A stretch of 64,000 nt of DNA from Rivularia sp. MS3 (GTDB taxonomy: Bacteria > Cyanobacteriota > Cyanobacteriia > Cyanobacteriales > Nostocaceae): assembly GCA_019192545.1 (NCBI GenBank), contig JAHCMI010000027.1, positions 32,519-96,518 on the forward strand, written 5' to 3'. The translations under genes and the position numbers were made by a program. This document shows positions 9,328-18,156 of this stretch, piece by piece. Position 1 is the stretch's first letter; each line of letters starts with the position of its first letter. Below the pieces are notes generated by a model, which saw only the letters and a list, made by a program, of their open reading frames with translations, was not told the origin of the DNA and searched no databases.

Positions 9328-12054
9328 ATGGGTATCAAGAATTTATTAGATATAAGCATAATCTCAAAAGTCAACTATCAATGGTTAAATAAACTTAAAG
9401 TTAACCAAAAAATAGCCCTTGGATACACAGTTGCTTTAAGCATTTCTGTTTTCGGAACTATATCAGGAGTAACAGTTGGAAATCATCTAAAAAGACAGGC
9501 TATAGTACAAGAAAAACAGACTTTTGCTGAAATAATGATTCTTCATCGTTTGCAAACAGCAATTCTACAAGTAAGAACCCATCAACAGCAGTTAACTTCT
9601 TTAACTAAGCAGCCGATAAATTTTAAAGAAGAGTATCAGCATATTATTAAACATTCAGAATCTATTCAAAAAAGTTGGTCAGAAATTAAGTGGATAATCG
9701 AAAACCAACAACACTACTCAGAGAAAGAAATCATCAAATTAGAAATTTTAATAAATTCCTACGAAGGAGTACCAAAAAAGTATTTACTTTCTTTAAATAG
9801 GATAGTACAAGAAGCAATAGTTTTGAATCTAAATTCAGCCGAAAAAAGTCGAGCCGCTGAAATTAAGCTTAAAGAATTTACTAATAGCGATTTAGCTAGA
9901 AAATTTGATAGTATCTCAGACGATTTGATTGAGATAATCGATTTTTTCTACTCAGAAGTCAAACAAGCAAAGTCAGATGTAAGCAAAGCAATCGGATACC
10001 GCAATATAATTATATACAGCGGCGTGATTATATCTATATTAATCGCAATTTTATTAGCTCGATGCATTAGTAAAGCAATATCATACCCAATTCTAGAATT
10101 AGATAAACTTACTAAAACAATCACTGAAGAAGAAAATTTTGATTTGCGAGTACCGGTATCTACAGAAGATGAAGTTGGTAGTTTAGCATCTTCTTTTAAC
10201 CATTTAATTTTCCGAGTTAAGCAACTTTTAGATGAACAAACAGCTAACACCGCACATTTAAGAGCAATTATTGATAATCTTGTAGATGGCTTATTAGTAA
10301 GCGACATTTACGGCAATATTGTTAATTATAATCCTGCTGTTACTAGAATGTTTGGTTTAGGAGATGTTGATATCAGAGGAATTGACTGTCAAGAATTTAT
10401 TCCTGAAATCATAGGATTAGTCAATCAAACACAGCAAAATCCTACAGCAATATTTACAGCAGAAATACAGCCGAATGATAAGCAATTCTTCAAAGTTTCA
10501 ATTACTGCAATTACAGAAGGGAATTGTCGAGATTCTTTTTGCAGTTGTCTGGGTTCGGTAATTCTGGTGCGGGATATCACACAGGAAAAAGAAGTAGATA
10601 GAATGAAAACAGATTTCATTTCAACTGTGTCTCATGAATTGCGAACTCCTTTAACTTCCGTGTTAGGTTTTGCTTCAATAATTCAGGAAAAGCTTGAAGA
10701 AAATGTATTTCCTTTACTACCGGAAGACAACCGTAAAACTAAAAAGACTGTAAAAAGAGTTAAAGACAATATTAATATTATTATTTCTGAAGCCGAACGT
10801 CTTACCACATTAATTAATGATGTGTTGGATATTGCAAAAATGGAAGCAGGCAAACTAGACTGGAAAAAAGAAATAGTTAGTATTGAACAAGTAATAGAGC
10901 GTTCTTTCGCTGCTACATTCGCTCTTTTTGAAAAAAAAAGTTTAGGCCTAATTAAACATATAGAACCAGATTTACCGCAAGTTTTAGGTGACGAAAATCG
11001 TCTTATTCAAGTCTTAATAAATTTAATCTCAAATGCTGTTAAATTTACTGATGAAGGTTCTATTACCTGTAGTGCTAAAGTAATTCATGACAGTATTATT
11101 GTTAGCGTCATTGATACCGGTAACGGTATATCTCAAGAAGAACAACCATTAGTTTTTAATAAATTTAAGCAAGTAGGAGAAATATTTACAGACAAACCTC
11201 AAGGTACGGGTTTAGGATTACCAATTTGCAAACAAATTATCGAACATCATGGCGGTAATATTTGGGTTGAAAGCAAGTTAAACGAGGGAAGCAATTTCTC
11301 ATTTTCTATACCAATTCAAAGTCTTAGCACAATCAACGAATTTGATAAGATTGCTAATTTGGATAGTCTTGTCAAACAGTTGCAGGAACACTCTATTGAA
11401 ACCGCTGCTACTTCTAACAAGCAAAAAACTATTTTAGTAGTTGATGACGATGCTAATATTCGTGAATTACTCAGACAATCTTTACAAAACCAAAATTATG
11501 CCGTACAGGAGGCTAAAGATGGTTTAGATGCAATCAATCAAATAAAAATTAATAAACCAGATTTAATTATTTTGGATGTCATGATGCCGCAAATTAATGG
11601 GTTTGACGCAGCCGCAATTATCAAAAACGATCCATTAACAATGGATATTCCAATTATTATGCTGTCTATTTTTGAAGATAAAGAGAGGGGGTATAAATTA
11701 GGTATTGATAGATATATGACAAAACCAATTGAAAGCAACAAATTGATTAACGAAATAAACGTGTTGCTTTCTCAAGAGACATCAGCTAAAAAAGTTTTAG
11801 TTGTAGATACAACTGCTTCAACTTTATTGACTTTATCTCAAATACTCAAAGCACAAGGTTATAACGTTGTGGAAGCATCAAATGGTGAAGAATGTATCGA
11901 AAAAGCTTTGTCTGTGAAACCGGATATGATTATTGTGGATTCAGTTTTATCTCAGGAACATGATTTAGTCAAGACGTTGCGATTTGAAAAGGGATTAGAA
12001 AATTTCTTTTTTATATTGCTTGGTAACGGTAAAAATGACATAAAAACCAATTAA
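9328..12054 (+). CDS. Membrane hybrid histidine kinase with two receivers
   Basis: 908 residues. Order: TM1 (about 28-50), extracytoplasmic helical sensor (51-225), TM2 (about 228-246), HAMP (about 246-300), PAS (about 308-418), HisKA with VSHELRTPLTS (His436), ATPase domain with N box NLISNAVKF, DTGNGI and GTGLGL, then receiver 1 (about 702-815, phosphoacceptor Asp750, Lys799). A second receiver-like segment (about 823-908) keeps Asp871 but has VVDTT instead of the acidic pair and stops before the conserved Lys, so it looks degenerate or truncated. The gene sits 66 bp after the GAF kinase and 39 bp before a stand-alone receiver; a phosphorelay among the three is likely but inferred. Confidence 0.92.
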   Translation: MGIKNLLDISIISKVNYQWLNKLKVNQKIALGYTVALSISVFGTISGVTVGNHLKRQAIVQEKQTFAEIMILHRLQTAILQVRTHQQQLTSLTKQPINFKEEYQHIIKHSESIQKSWSEIKWIIENQQHYSEKEIIKLEILINSYEGVPKKYLLSLNRIVQEAIVLNLNSAEKSRAAEIKLKEFTNSDLARKFDSISDDLIEIIDFFYSEVKQAKSDVSKAIGYRNIIIYSGVIISILIAILLARCISKAISYPILELDKLTKTITEEENFDLRVPVSTEDEVGSLASSFNHLIFRVKQLLDEQTANTAHLRAIIDNLVDGLLVSDIYGNIVNYNPAVTRMFGLGDVDIRGIDCQEFIPEIIGLVNQTQQNPTAIFTAEIQPNDKQFFKVSITAITEGNCRDSFCSCLGSVILVRDITQEKEVDRMKTDFISTVSHELRTPLTSVLGFASIIQEKLEENVFPLLPEDNRKTKKTVKRVKDNINIIISEAERLTTLINDVLDIAKMEAGKLDWKKEIVSIEQVIERSFAATFALFEKKSLGLIKHIEPDLPQVLGDENRLIQVLINLISNAVKFTDEGSITCSAKVIHDSIIVSVIDTGNGISQEEQPLVFNKFKQVGEIFTDKPQGTGLGLPICKQIIEHHGGNIWVESKLNEGSNFSFSIPIQSLSTINEFDKIANLDSLVKQLQEHSIETAATSNKQKTILVVDDDANIRELLRQSLQNQNYAVQEAKDGLDAINQIKINKPDLIILDVMMPQINGFDAAAIIKNDPLTMDIPIIMLSIFEDKERGYKLGIDRYMTKPIESNKLINEINVLLSQETSAKKVLVVDTTASTLLTLSQILKAQGYNVVEASNGEECIEKALSVKPDMIIVDSVLSQEHDLVKTLRFEKGLENFFFILLGNGKNDIKTN

Positions 12055-12093
12055 TAAAATATCTCATTTAATATCTTAAATTTATCAGCCATC

Positions 12094-12471
12094 ATGGATA
12101 AAAAAATTTTAATTGCAGACGATGAAGCAAACATTCGTATTTTAATGGAGCAAGTCTTAGAAAAGTTGGAAGATGAAGGTGTTGAATTACTAATTGCCGA
12201 AAATGGTAAAGAGGCATTAGTAACTATTAAAGATGAGAAACCGGATTTAGTTTTTCTAGATATGATGATGCCGAAAATGAATGGATTAGATGTATGCCGA
12301 ACTGTCAAGCAAGAGTTAAAGATTCCAGATATTTATATCATTATGTTGACAGCTAAAGGGCAAGAAGATGACAAAGAAAAAGGTTTACAAATGGGTGCAG
12401 ATTTGTATATGACTAAACCTTTTCGCCCCAAAGCTGTGTTAGAAAAATCTAGAGAAGTATTAGGTGTTTAA
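12094..12471 (+). CDS. Single-domain response regulator (CheY-like)
   Basis: 125 residues forming one receiver domain: acidic pair DD (9-10), phosphoacceptor Asp56 in VFLDMMMPKMNG, Thr86 in MLTAKG, Lys108 in MTKPF. No output domain. It is probably the phosphate acceptor or relay partner of the two kinases just upstream (39-bp gap). The hybrid kinase's own second receiver is incomplete, so this protein may supply that function; that is inference. Confidence 0.92.
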   Translation: MDKKILIADDEANIRILMEQVLEKLEDEGVELLIAENGKEALVTIKDEKPDLVFLDMMMPKMNGLDVCRTVKQELKIPDIYIIMLTAKGQEDDKEKGLQMGADLYMTKPFRPKAVLEKSREVLGV

Positions 12472-12511
12472 TCAGTTTTCACCCGGAGGGTGTGGATCAT
12501 CCGTCAGCGAG

Positions 12512-12540
12512 CAGTTAACAGTTAACAGTTAACAGTTAAC
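12512..12540. repeat. Tandem heptamer repeat (agttaac)n
   Basis: Four head-to-tail copies of CAGTTAA/AGTTAAC lie between the converging receiver and oxidoreductase genes. This is a typical cyanobacterial short tandem repeat. No gene. Confidence 0.8.
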
Positions 12541-12543
12541 ATT

Positions 12544-13704
12544 TTACTGTTTACTAAGAAATCTTTGTGGAGATAATTGAGTAATAATTTCATCTTTACT
12601 ACCAGCTAAATAATTAACAAAACGTCGCGCTAAGGGTGGAATAAATACCAGAGGATTGCTAAAACCTGAAAAAAGATGAATATTATTGCTTTGATTAACT
12701 TCTCCAATTAAAGGTAGATTATCTTTACTAAAAGCTACCAAACAATGATGCAAATCTCCGGTAACGTTTTCTAAATCAGGTAATACCGTACCAATATTTT
12801 TCCGCAATGCAGCTTCGCTTTTTGCAGAATCGATAGTCGCATCAGGATTTGTGTTTATATGGCTTATTTGTCCCAAACATAAACTATTATCTTGAAATTG
12901 AACTGCACCTACATCCAAAATCCAACCAAGCTGATTATTCTGATTCCATAATTTGTCATTTTGACTGCTATCGGCTTCTAATTCCGAACGTTGTAAAATT
13001 GCTGGCATTACTAAAGTGCTTAATCTCAAATCTAGCGGTGGAGTTTTGATAATTTCAGCATGGGTAAAATATACTTGGATAGGAATACCCGATTTTTGCA
13101 ATAACTTTCGGCTAAATCCACCAGCACAAATTACAATATTTTTGCAGCTAAAACTATCAGTATTTGTTTTAATTAATAAATCTTCTGGCTCGATTTCTAA
13201 AACTTGACTAATTTGCATCTTTCCCCCTGCCAGTAAGAAAGCCTTGATATAAGCTTGTGTTGTTTTCTCTGGATGAATATGCCCGTGTTTGACAGTCAAA
13301 GCTCCAGATATTGCTTCGCGATTTAATAAAGGTTCTAATTCACAAGCTTGATTCACGTTGAGTAATTGCGGAGGCGTAGCAAAACGCTGATAAAGTGCAG
13401 CAGTTTCTTCTGGATTGTTTTTTTGAGAAATAGTTAGTAATAAATCTAATTCGCGAAACTGAATATCACTATTTAATTCTTGCGAAAGTGTTTGATAAAG
13501 TTGCTTCGATTCATTGCATAATTCACTAGTTAAAGAAGTCGTAGCGCTCCAAAAAGCCAAACCACCATAACTATAACGAGTCGCATTTTGCGGTGTAGTA
13601 TATTGTTCCAACAAAAGTACTGAAAAGCCCTTGGTAACTAATTCATAGCTTAGTGCAGCACCTGCAATACCAGCACCGATAATAATAATATCGTAGGTTT
13701 TCAT
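12544..13704 (-). CDS. FAD-dependent oxidoreductase, DAO/glycine-oxidase family
   Basis: 386 residues starting with the Rossmann FAD site YDIIIIGAGIAGAALSYEL and a Glu (LLLEQ) at the end of beta-2, as in D-amino-acid oxidase/glycine oxidase/sarcosine oxidase family proteins. KNIVICAGGFSRKL is the second FAD contact. The C-terminus has the DAO motif DNLPLIGEVNQSNNIHLFSGFSNP (given here as its parts DNLPLIG and LFSGFSNP). Expected reaction: oxidation of an amino acid or amine to an imino acid with FAD; the substrate cannot be read. A 2OG-Fe(II) oxygenase lies 148 bp upstream on the same strand, so the two may act on one small molecule; this is a guess from context. Confidence 0.85.
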   Translation of the reverse strand: MKTYDIIIIGAGIAGAALSYELVTKGFSVLLLEQYTTPQNATRYSYGGLAFWSATTSLTSELCNESKQLYQTLSQELNSDIQFRELDLLLTISQKNNPEETAALYQRFATPPQLLNVNQACELEPLLNREAISGALTVKHGHIHPEKTTQAYIKAFLLAGGKMQISQVLEIEPEDLLIKTNTDSFSCKNIVICAGGFSRKLLQKSGIPIQVYFTHAEIIKTPPLDLRLSTLVMPAILQRSELEADSSQNDKLWNQNNQLGWILDVGAVQFQDNSLCLGQISHINTNPDATIDSAKSEAALRKNIGTVLPDLENVTGDLHHCLVAFSKDNLPLIGEVNQSNNIHLFSGFSNPLVFIPPLARRFVNYLAGSKDEIITQLSPQRFLSKQ

Positions 13705-13852
13705 ATAAATTAATGGAGTAGAAAGTAGGAAGCAGAAATTAGAGAGTTAAAAAGTTAGGAATAATAAAAATAAGTATTACATAATAAACACTTGAATTAA
13801 GAAAAATAACTTCCTAATACTATTCCCTATTCCCTATTCGCTACTCCCTTTT

Positions 13853-14749
13853 TCAATAAGTTGCTTGTAAGCGATTTAAGAGATATTCTCCAGCAGTTAT
13901 TGCTGGATAAATTACAGACTTATCTGTTTTACAACTTTCAAGACAGGAAATTTCTGTATCTTGATTAGGATGACAGAAAAATGCCATAGAATATCTAGAA
14001 AATTTAACTTTATCTCCACCAGGGATTATAACTCGATGTTTTGTCGAACAAAATACATTATTTGTCCAACGCTGCATTAAATCACCTGTATTAACTAATA
14101 TAGTATCAGCAATTTTAGGCGCTGCAATCCATTCTCCTGCTGCCGTTTGTACTTCTAAGCCACCAATATCATCTTGAAACAACAAAGTAATGCTTCCATA
14201 ATCGGAATGTTCGCCAGCACGAATCTGCCCGATTTTAGGTGATTGTCGTAAAGCAGGATAATGCAGCAGTCGCAATGTATGATTTTGTTGATTATGGTTT
14301 TTAGTAAAGAAATCTTCCGGTAATTTCAAAGCTAATGAAAAAGCTGCGAGGATATTATTTGCCACTTCTGTACAAGCTTCATAGAAACTAGGAATTGCAG
14401 GAGCTAAATATAAGGAAGTTGGAAAATTATCGAATCGAAAAATATTAAAAGCTTCTTTCAAGTCACCGGGATTATCGGGATTTAACCTTTCTCTTTCGAT
14501 GCCAACATAACCTTGATTGCTAAATTCATCGCTCCAAGCCATCTTTTGTTTAGCTTCTAAAGATAAGTTGAATAGATATTGACTGTATTCAAATACTTGC
14601 TCTGTTAATTTTGGAGAAATATTATAATTTTTTATGTAAATAAAACCAATTTCATGGCAAACTTGGTAAATTTGCTTGACTACATTTTGTTTTTCATCAA
14701 TATCGCCGTTGTTAAAAAGTGATAAATCGATAATTGGGATTTTAGACAT
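13853..14749 (-). CDS. 2-oxoglutarate/Fe(II) oxygenase, isopenicillin-N-synthase-like
   Basis: 298 residues from ATG 14749. A longer frame reaching 14911 would translate a dispersed repeat, and MSKIPIIDLSLF is the normal N-terminus of this family. The N-terminal DIOX_N region (1-115) is followed by the jelly-roll domain with Fe ligands His and Asp in GEHSDYGS, distal His in STKHRVI, and the 2OG-binding RYS (Arg...Ser) in KFSRYSMAFF. Relatives hydroxylate or cyclise small molecules such as amino acids, hormones and antibiotic precursors; the substrate is unknown. It shares orientation with the FAD oxidoreductase downstream. Confidence 0.88.
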   Translation of the reverse strand: MSKIPIIDLSLFNNGDIDEKQNVVKQIYQVCHEIGFIYIKNYNISPKLTEQVFEYSQYLFNLSLEAKQKMAWSDEFSNQGYVGIERERLNPDNPGDLKEAFNIFRFDNFPTSLYLAPAIPSFYEACTEVANNILAAFSLALKLPEDFFTKNHNQQNHTLRLLHYPALRQSPKIGQIRAGEHSDYGSITLLFQDDIGGLEVQTAAGEWIAAPKIADTILVNTGDLMQRWTNNVFCSTKHRVIIPGGDKVKFSRYSMAFFCHPNQDTEISCLESCKTDKSVIYPAITAGEYLLNRLQATY

Positions 14750-14792
14750 TTTGTTTGTAGTAAGGAATTTATTCCTTATTTTAAATTCGTAG

Positions 14793-14860
14793 GGTGCGTT
14801 ACGGCGCGACGAAAAATTAAGGTAATCATATAATATGTTCAGAATCGCGCCTAACGTACC
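14793..14860. repeat. Inverted-repeat element (GGTGCGTTA family)
   Basis: Ends GGTGCGTTACGGCGCG and CGCGCCTAACGTACC form imperfect terminal inverted repeats around about 35 bp of AT-rich DNA. Related ends occur at 15526-15587 and 43507-43570. The rest of the 14750-15120 gap has a copy of the 'accgcagaaacgcggagagcgc' dispersed repeat (14958-14985) and no gene. Confidence 0.55.
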
Positions 14861-15120
14861 AAATAAATTATTATTTAAACAGTTGCGGTGCGTTGCACTC
14901 CGTGACAACACACCTTACAAAATTACTTTTTATGCTTTTGAAATTATGGAAATATAAACCGCAGAAACGCGGAGAGCGCACAGGAAAGAATTATAGAGAG
15001 GCAAAAGTAAGATAGCGATAAACCGCTTACTAAGAACAAAGAAACATTATCAGTAAATTTACTAATTAATGAATATAAAATTGCTGAATAAACTGAATTT
15101 ACCAATTAACTGATTTGAAT

Positions 15121-15534
15121 ATGAGCGATAATATTATTTCTATTTATTTAGATTGCGATAATGATGTAGTGTCTTTTGAAAAAGAGACTTTTAAAGTAAG
15201 TCGATTGAAAGAGTTGATGATAAGGGAAGTAAGAAAAGAAGCGCACTACAAGAACAGAAAGTTGGGAACAATTCCCAAATTTCAACAAATTACTATAGGA
15301 TAAGAAAAAATAAATTTTACTTACATCAAATTTGAAACTACTAGAGAATGTCAAATTATTCAAATTAATGGAAAAGGTTGGCAGAAAGGAAAGTTAAATA
15401 TTGAAATATGTATATTACCTGATAGTAATAAACCCGATCAAGTTAATTTACAATTCTTTCCAGAACAACCTCTTAAACCAGAATTACCTTTAGATGATAT
15501 GCGGGAGATGATTCAAATTGCTGATGGTGCGTGA
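15121..15534 (+). pseudogene. KGK-domain protein, broken by one in-frame stop
   Basis: From ATG 15121 the frame reads MSDNIISIYLDCDNDVVSF and continues to TAA at 15301-15303. The same frame then runs open to 15534, coding FETTRECQIIQINGKGWQKG and EQPLKPELPLDDMREMIQI. The GKGWQKGK block is the signature of the cyanobacterial KGK family (about 130 residues). One nonsense codon therefore splits an otherwise intact gene. Its last codons run into an inverted-repeat element at 15526, so the original C-terminus may have been altered by that insertion. Function of the family is unknown. If the stop is a sequencing error the gene would be intact. Confidence 0.75.
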
Positions 15535-15587
15535 CGCTATTATCAAATTAGTAATTACTAACAAAATTTTCATGAGCGTCACACACC
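15526..15587. repeat. MITE-like inverted repeat at end of KGK pseudogene
   Basis: Terminal arms GGTGCGTGACGCT and AGCGTCACACACC match at 12 of 13 positions; 62 bp, no coding capacity. It supplies the last codons and stop of the KGK pseudogene. Confidence 0.65.
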
Positions 15588-15620
15588 CTACAGTTATACA
15601 GCTCGTATTAAGAAATTTAT

Positions 15621-15672
15621 CCCTTCCCTTCTCCTTAATAAGGAGAGGGGTGCCTGGAAGGCGGGGTGAGGT
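15621..15672. repeat. Dispersed repeat 'ccctctcctta-ataaggagaggg' type
   Basis: The core TCTCCTT-aat-AAGGAGA is followed by ggggtgcctggaaggcggggtgagg. Relatives with the same core and the 'gggtgaggt' end are at 17858-17936, 54180-54380 (split by an insertion), 55862-55905 and 59970-60016. Confidence 0.65.
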
Positions 15673-15691
15673 TTCGCTGAAATTCGCTATA

Positions 15692-16780
15692 TTAATTTGT
15701 CAAAAACAACATTACATCCCCTTCTTTGACAACATAAGCTTTTCCTTCAGCGCGAACTAAGCCTTTTTCCTTTGCAGAACTTAACGAACCAGAAGCTACT
15801 AAATCCTCATAACTAACTGTTTCTGCACGAATAAATCCTTTTTCAAAATCGCTGTGAATTACTCCTGCTGCCTGGGGTGCTGACATTCCAGCTTTAATTG
15901 TCCAAGCGCGAGTTTCTTTTTCTCCTGATGTGAAATATGTCCGCAAACCTAATAAGTCATAGGTAGCACGAATCAAAGATTTTAAACCACCTTCTTCGAC
16001 ACCCAACGACTCTAGAAAATCTTTTCTTTCTTCATCAGATAATTCAATTAACTCCGATTCTACCTGTGCGGAAACTATCACTACCTGAGCATCTTCTTTA
16101 GCTGCAATTTCTCGCACTTGCTCTACATATTTATTTCCGGTAGATAAATCATCTTCGGAAACATTGGCAGCATAAATAATCTTTTTCGCACTTAACAATG
16201 TCAAAGGCTTAATTATTTCTGCTTCTTCTTCACTTAAATTTATCTGACGAACAGATTTACCTTCATTTAATTCTGCCGCTACTTTTTCTAGTACCGACAT
16301 TTCATATTGAGCATCTTTATTAGCTCTTGCTTGCTTGCGAGTACGTTCCATCCGACGCTCAACTTGCGCTAAATCTGCTAAAACAAGCTCTAAATTAATA
16401 ACTTCAATATCTCGTGCTGGCCCAACCGTACCAGAAACGTGAATTACATCATCATCTTCAAAACAACGTACCACATGAACGATCGCATCAGTTTCGCGAA
16501 TATTGGACAAAAACTGGTTGCCCAATCCTTCACCCTTACTCGCACCCTTCACCAAACCAGCGATATCAACAAATTCCACCCGCGCTGGCACAATTTGCTT
16601 TGCAGAAGAAATCTTCGCTAAAACCTCTAACCGCTCATCTGGTACAGAAACCACACCGACATTCGGCTCAATGGTACAAAAAGGAAAATTAGCAGCTTCA
16701 GCCTTAGCATTTGCCACTAAAGCATTAAATAAAGTAGATTTTCCTACATTAGGAAGTCCGACAATCCCGGCTCTTAGCAT
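15692..16780 (-). CDS. ychF: Redox-regulated ATPase/GTPase YchF (OLA1 family)
   Basis: 362 residues, full length for the family. P-loop GLPNVGKST at residues 8-16, switch/G3 [16 protein letters not shown], and NVSE in place of the GTPase NKxD motif, which is why YchF prefers ATP. A coiled-coil insert follows the G domain, and a C-terminal TGS domain ends [15 protein letters not shown]. YchF binds the ribosome and is linked to translation and oxidative stress. The family is universal and this copy looks intact; it seems to be a single-gene unit. Confidence 0.97.
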   Translation of the reverse strand: MLRAGIVGLPNVGKSTLFNALVANAKAEAANFPFCTIEPNVGVVSVPDERLEVLAKISSAKQIVPARVEFVDIAGLVKGASKGEGLGNQFLSNIRETDAIVHVVRCFEDDDVIHVSGTVGPARDIEVINLELVLADLAQVERRMERTRKQARANKDAQYEMSVLEKVAAELNEGKSVRQINLSEEEAEIIKPLTLLSAKKIIYAANVSEDDLSTGNKYVEQVREIAAKEDAQVVIVSAQVESELIELSDEERKDFLESLGVEEGGLKSLIRATYDLLGLRTYFTSGEKETRAWTIKAGMSAPQAAGVIHSDFEKGFIRAETVSYEDLVASGSLSSAKEKGLVRAEGKAYVVKEGDVMLFLTN

Positions 16781-16842
16781 TTTGGATTTTAGATTTTAGA
16801 TTTGTAATTCACAGGTTATCTTAAATCCAACAGCAATTTGTT

Positions 16843-16992
16843 TCAAATTGGTTTAGGCACGGGTTGCGGTTGCGGAGTCGGAACTGGTTGAGGCATGGGT
16901 TGGGGTGTTGGTGTTGGTGTTGGTGTTGGTGGTGGTGCGGGTGCTGGTGTTGGATTTGGTCCTGGTATGCCTATTAATCGAGAAAAAATCAT
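16843..16992 (-). CDS. Small proline-rich protein (49 residues)
   Basis: ATG at 16992 opens a 49-codon frame to TGA at 16843. After MIFSRLIGIPGPN every second residue from 14 to 48 is Pro (TPAPAPPPTPTPTP, QPMPQPVPTPQPQPVPKP). The DNA is a GGT/TGG trinucleotide-like run on the plus strand, but only this frame gives an uninterrupted X-Pro pattern with a start and stop. No clear ribosome site (GGGATAGAAAAG lies 20 bases upstream). It could be a real secreted or spacer-like peptide, or a fragment. Function unknown. Confidence 0.45.
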   Translation of the reverse strand: MIFSRLIGIPGPNPTPAPAPPPTPTPTPTPQPMPQPVPTPQPQPVPKPI

Positions 16993-17149
16993 TATTTAGC
17001 AGAATTTAACTTTTCTATCCCAACTTAAATAATAATTATTTCCTTTGACATCCTCCTAACAGGTTATGTCAAATTGAAGAGATTAAAACTTAAAATTATT
17101 CTACCTTTGACCTTTAACCTTTAACCTCTGCCCTTTGCCCTTTAACCTA

Positions 17150-17710
17150 CTAAATGACTTTTGTTTTTGCCTTTTTTAAAAATGCGGCTCTAGCTAAAAC
17201 GGTGGTTAAGCCAAAAATTATAGAAGGTTCGGGAACGGTTTTGCTGTTAAAGGTAACGTTGAGGTTACTTGGCTGCAAAGCTTCTAGTTCTCCATCGTTA
17301 AAGAAAAACGATTTACTACTATCTGTAGGATTGCTAAAATCAACTCTTCCGTTAAATAAATCTGTATCGTTCGGATTACTAAAAACAAAACTTGTTAGTT
17401 CCCCGTTATCCGAAAAATTGGCAGATGTGATATCAAATTCTTCAACAGTTGGAGGAATTACTTGATTATTAAATTCCTCAATCGTGAAAGTCAAATCGCC
17501 AGTTTTGAAAGGTTCTGTTTCAAAGTTAAATGTTGCCGAACCAGAAAATGTATTACCCTCAAATAATGGATTCTTTTCACCATTCTCTAAAAACTCTATC
17601 CCGCTGGCATTCCAGTCAAACGAACCATTTACTTCTGTCGCTCGCGCAGAAAAACTAGGCAGAGCAATTGCTATTAAAGAGCCTAGCATTAAAATATTAG
17701 TGAATCGCAT
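17150..17710 (-). CDS. Exported PEP-CTERM protein
   Basis: 186 residues: an N-terminal signal peptide (MRFTNILMLGSLIAIALPSFSARA), a beta-rich body with repeated FNFETEP, DLTFTIEEF and NPNDTDLFNGRVDF segments, and a C-terminal sorting tripartite signal VPEPS, hydrophobic IIFGLTTVLARAAF, then KKAKTK. That tail is the PEP-CTERM signal recognised by exosortase. Expected location: exported and processed, perhaps in the extracellular matrix. The body resembles cyanobacterial PEP-CTERM proteins of unknown role. No exosortase gene is in this window. Confidence 0.85.
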   Translation of the reverse strand: MRFTNILMLGSLIAIALPSFSARATEVNGSFDWNASGIEFLENGEKNPLFEGNTFSGSATFNFETEPFKTGDLTFTIEEFNNQVIPPTVEEFDITSANFSDNGELTSFVFSNPNDTDLFNGRVDFSNPTDSSKSFFFNDGELEALQPSNLNVTFNSKTVPEPSIIFGLTTVLARAAFLKKAKTKVI

Positions 17711-17857
17711 AAAAACTGAGTTTAAGTCTAAATCTTATACATGAACATACCAGTAAAATTAACTAGGAAGTCAGCTTTATACAATCTTTAAATATCAGTA
17801 TTAATAACAATAATCAGATTTATATAGCGTTTTCACAGCAACTGAGGTATAGCAATT

Positions 17858-17936
17858 ACCTCACCCCCGATAAAACTGTGCTTTATCTCCCCTCTCCTTG
17901 TTAAGGAGAGGGGTTGGGGGTGAGGTTTTGAGTTAT
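17858..17936. repeat. Dispersed inverted repeat with 'acctcaccccc' ends
   Basis: Ends ACCTCACCCCC and GGGGGTGAGGT enclose an internal hairpin CCCCTCTCC-ttgttaa-GGAGAGGGG. This is the best formed copy of the family described at 15621. The rest of 17711-18156 is AT-rich with 'ttaattg'-type heptamers (18085-18155) and holds no gene. Confidence 0.7.
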
Positions 17937-18156
17937 ACCTGGCGGAGATTGAGAAACGCTATAAGGTTGAAAAGTTAGAAGTTAGGAGTAATTTAACTTT
18001 TAAGCTTACTTATTGCCTATCTCATTGTGATTAATTCATCGTTTAGCAAATCTTTGATTTGTGCAACCACAACGCAATGGTAATTAGTAATTGTCAATTG
18101 TTAATTGAGAATAGGGCATTGATAATTGTTAATTGATAGTTGCTAATTCGTTAATT

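Noticed and set aside
12512..12540. CRISPR-like array
   Set aside because: Units are 7 bp with no spacers; a simple tandem repeat.
16414..16799. Three plus-strand frames inside ychF
   Set aside because: ychF on the other strand is unmistakable; the antisense frames have no protein features.
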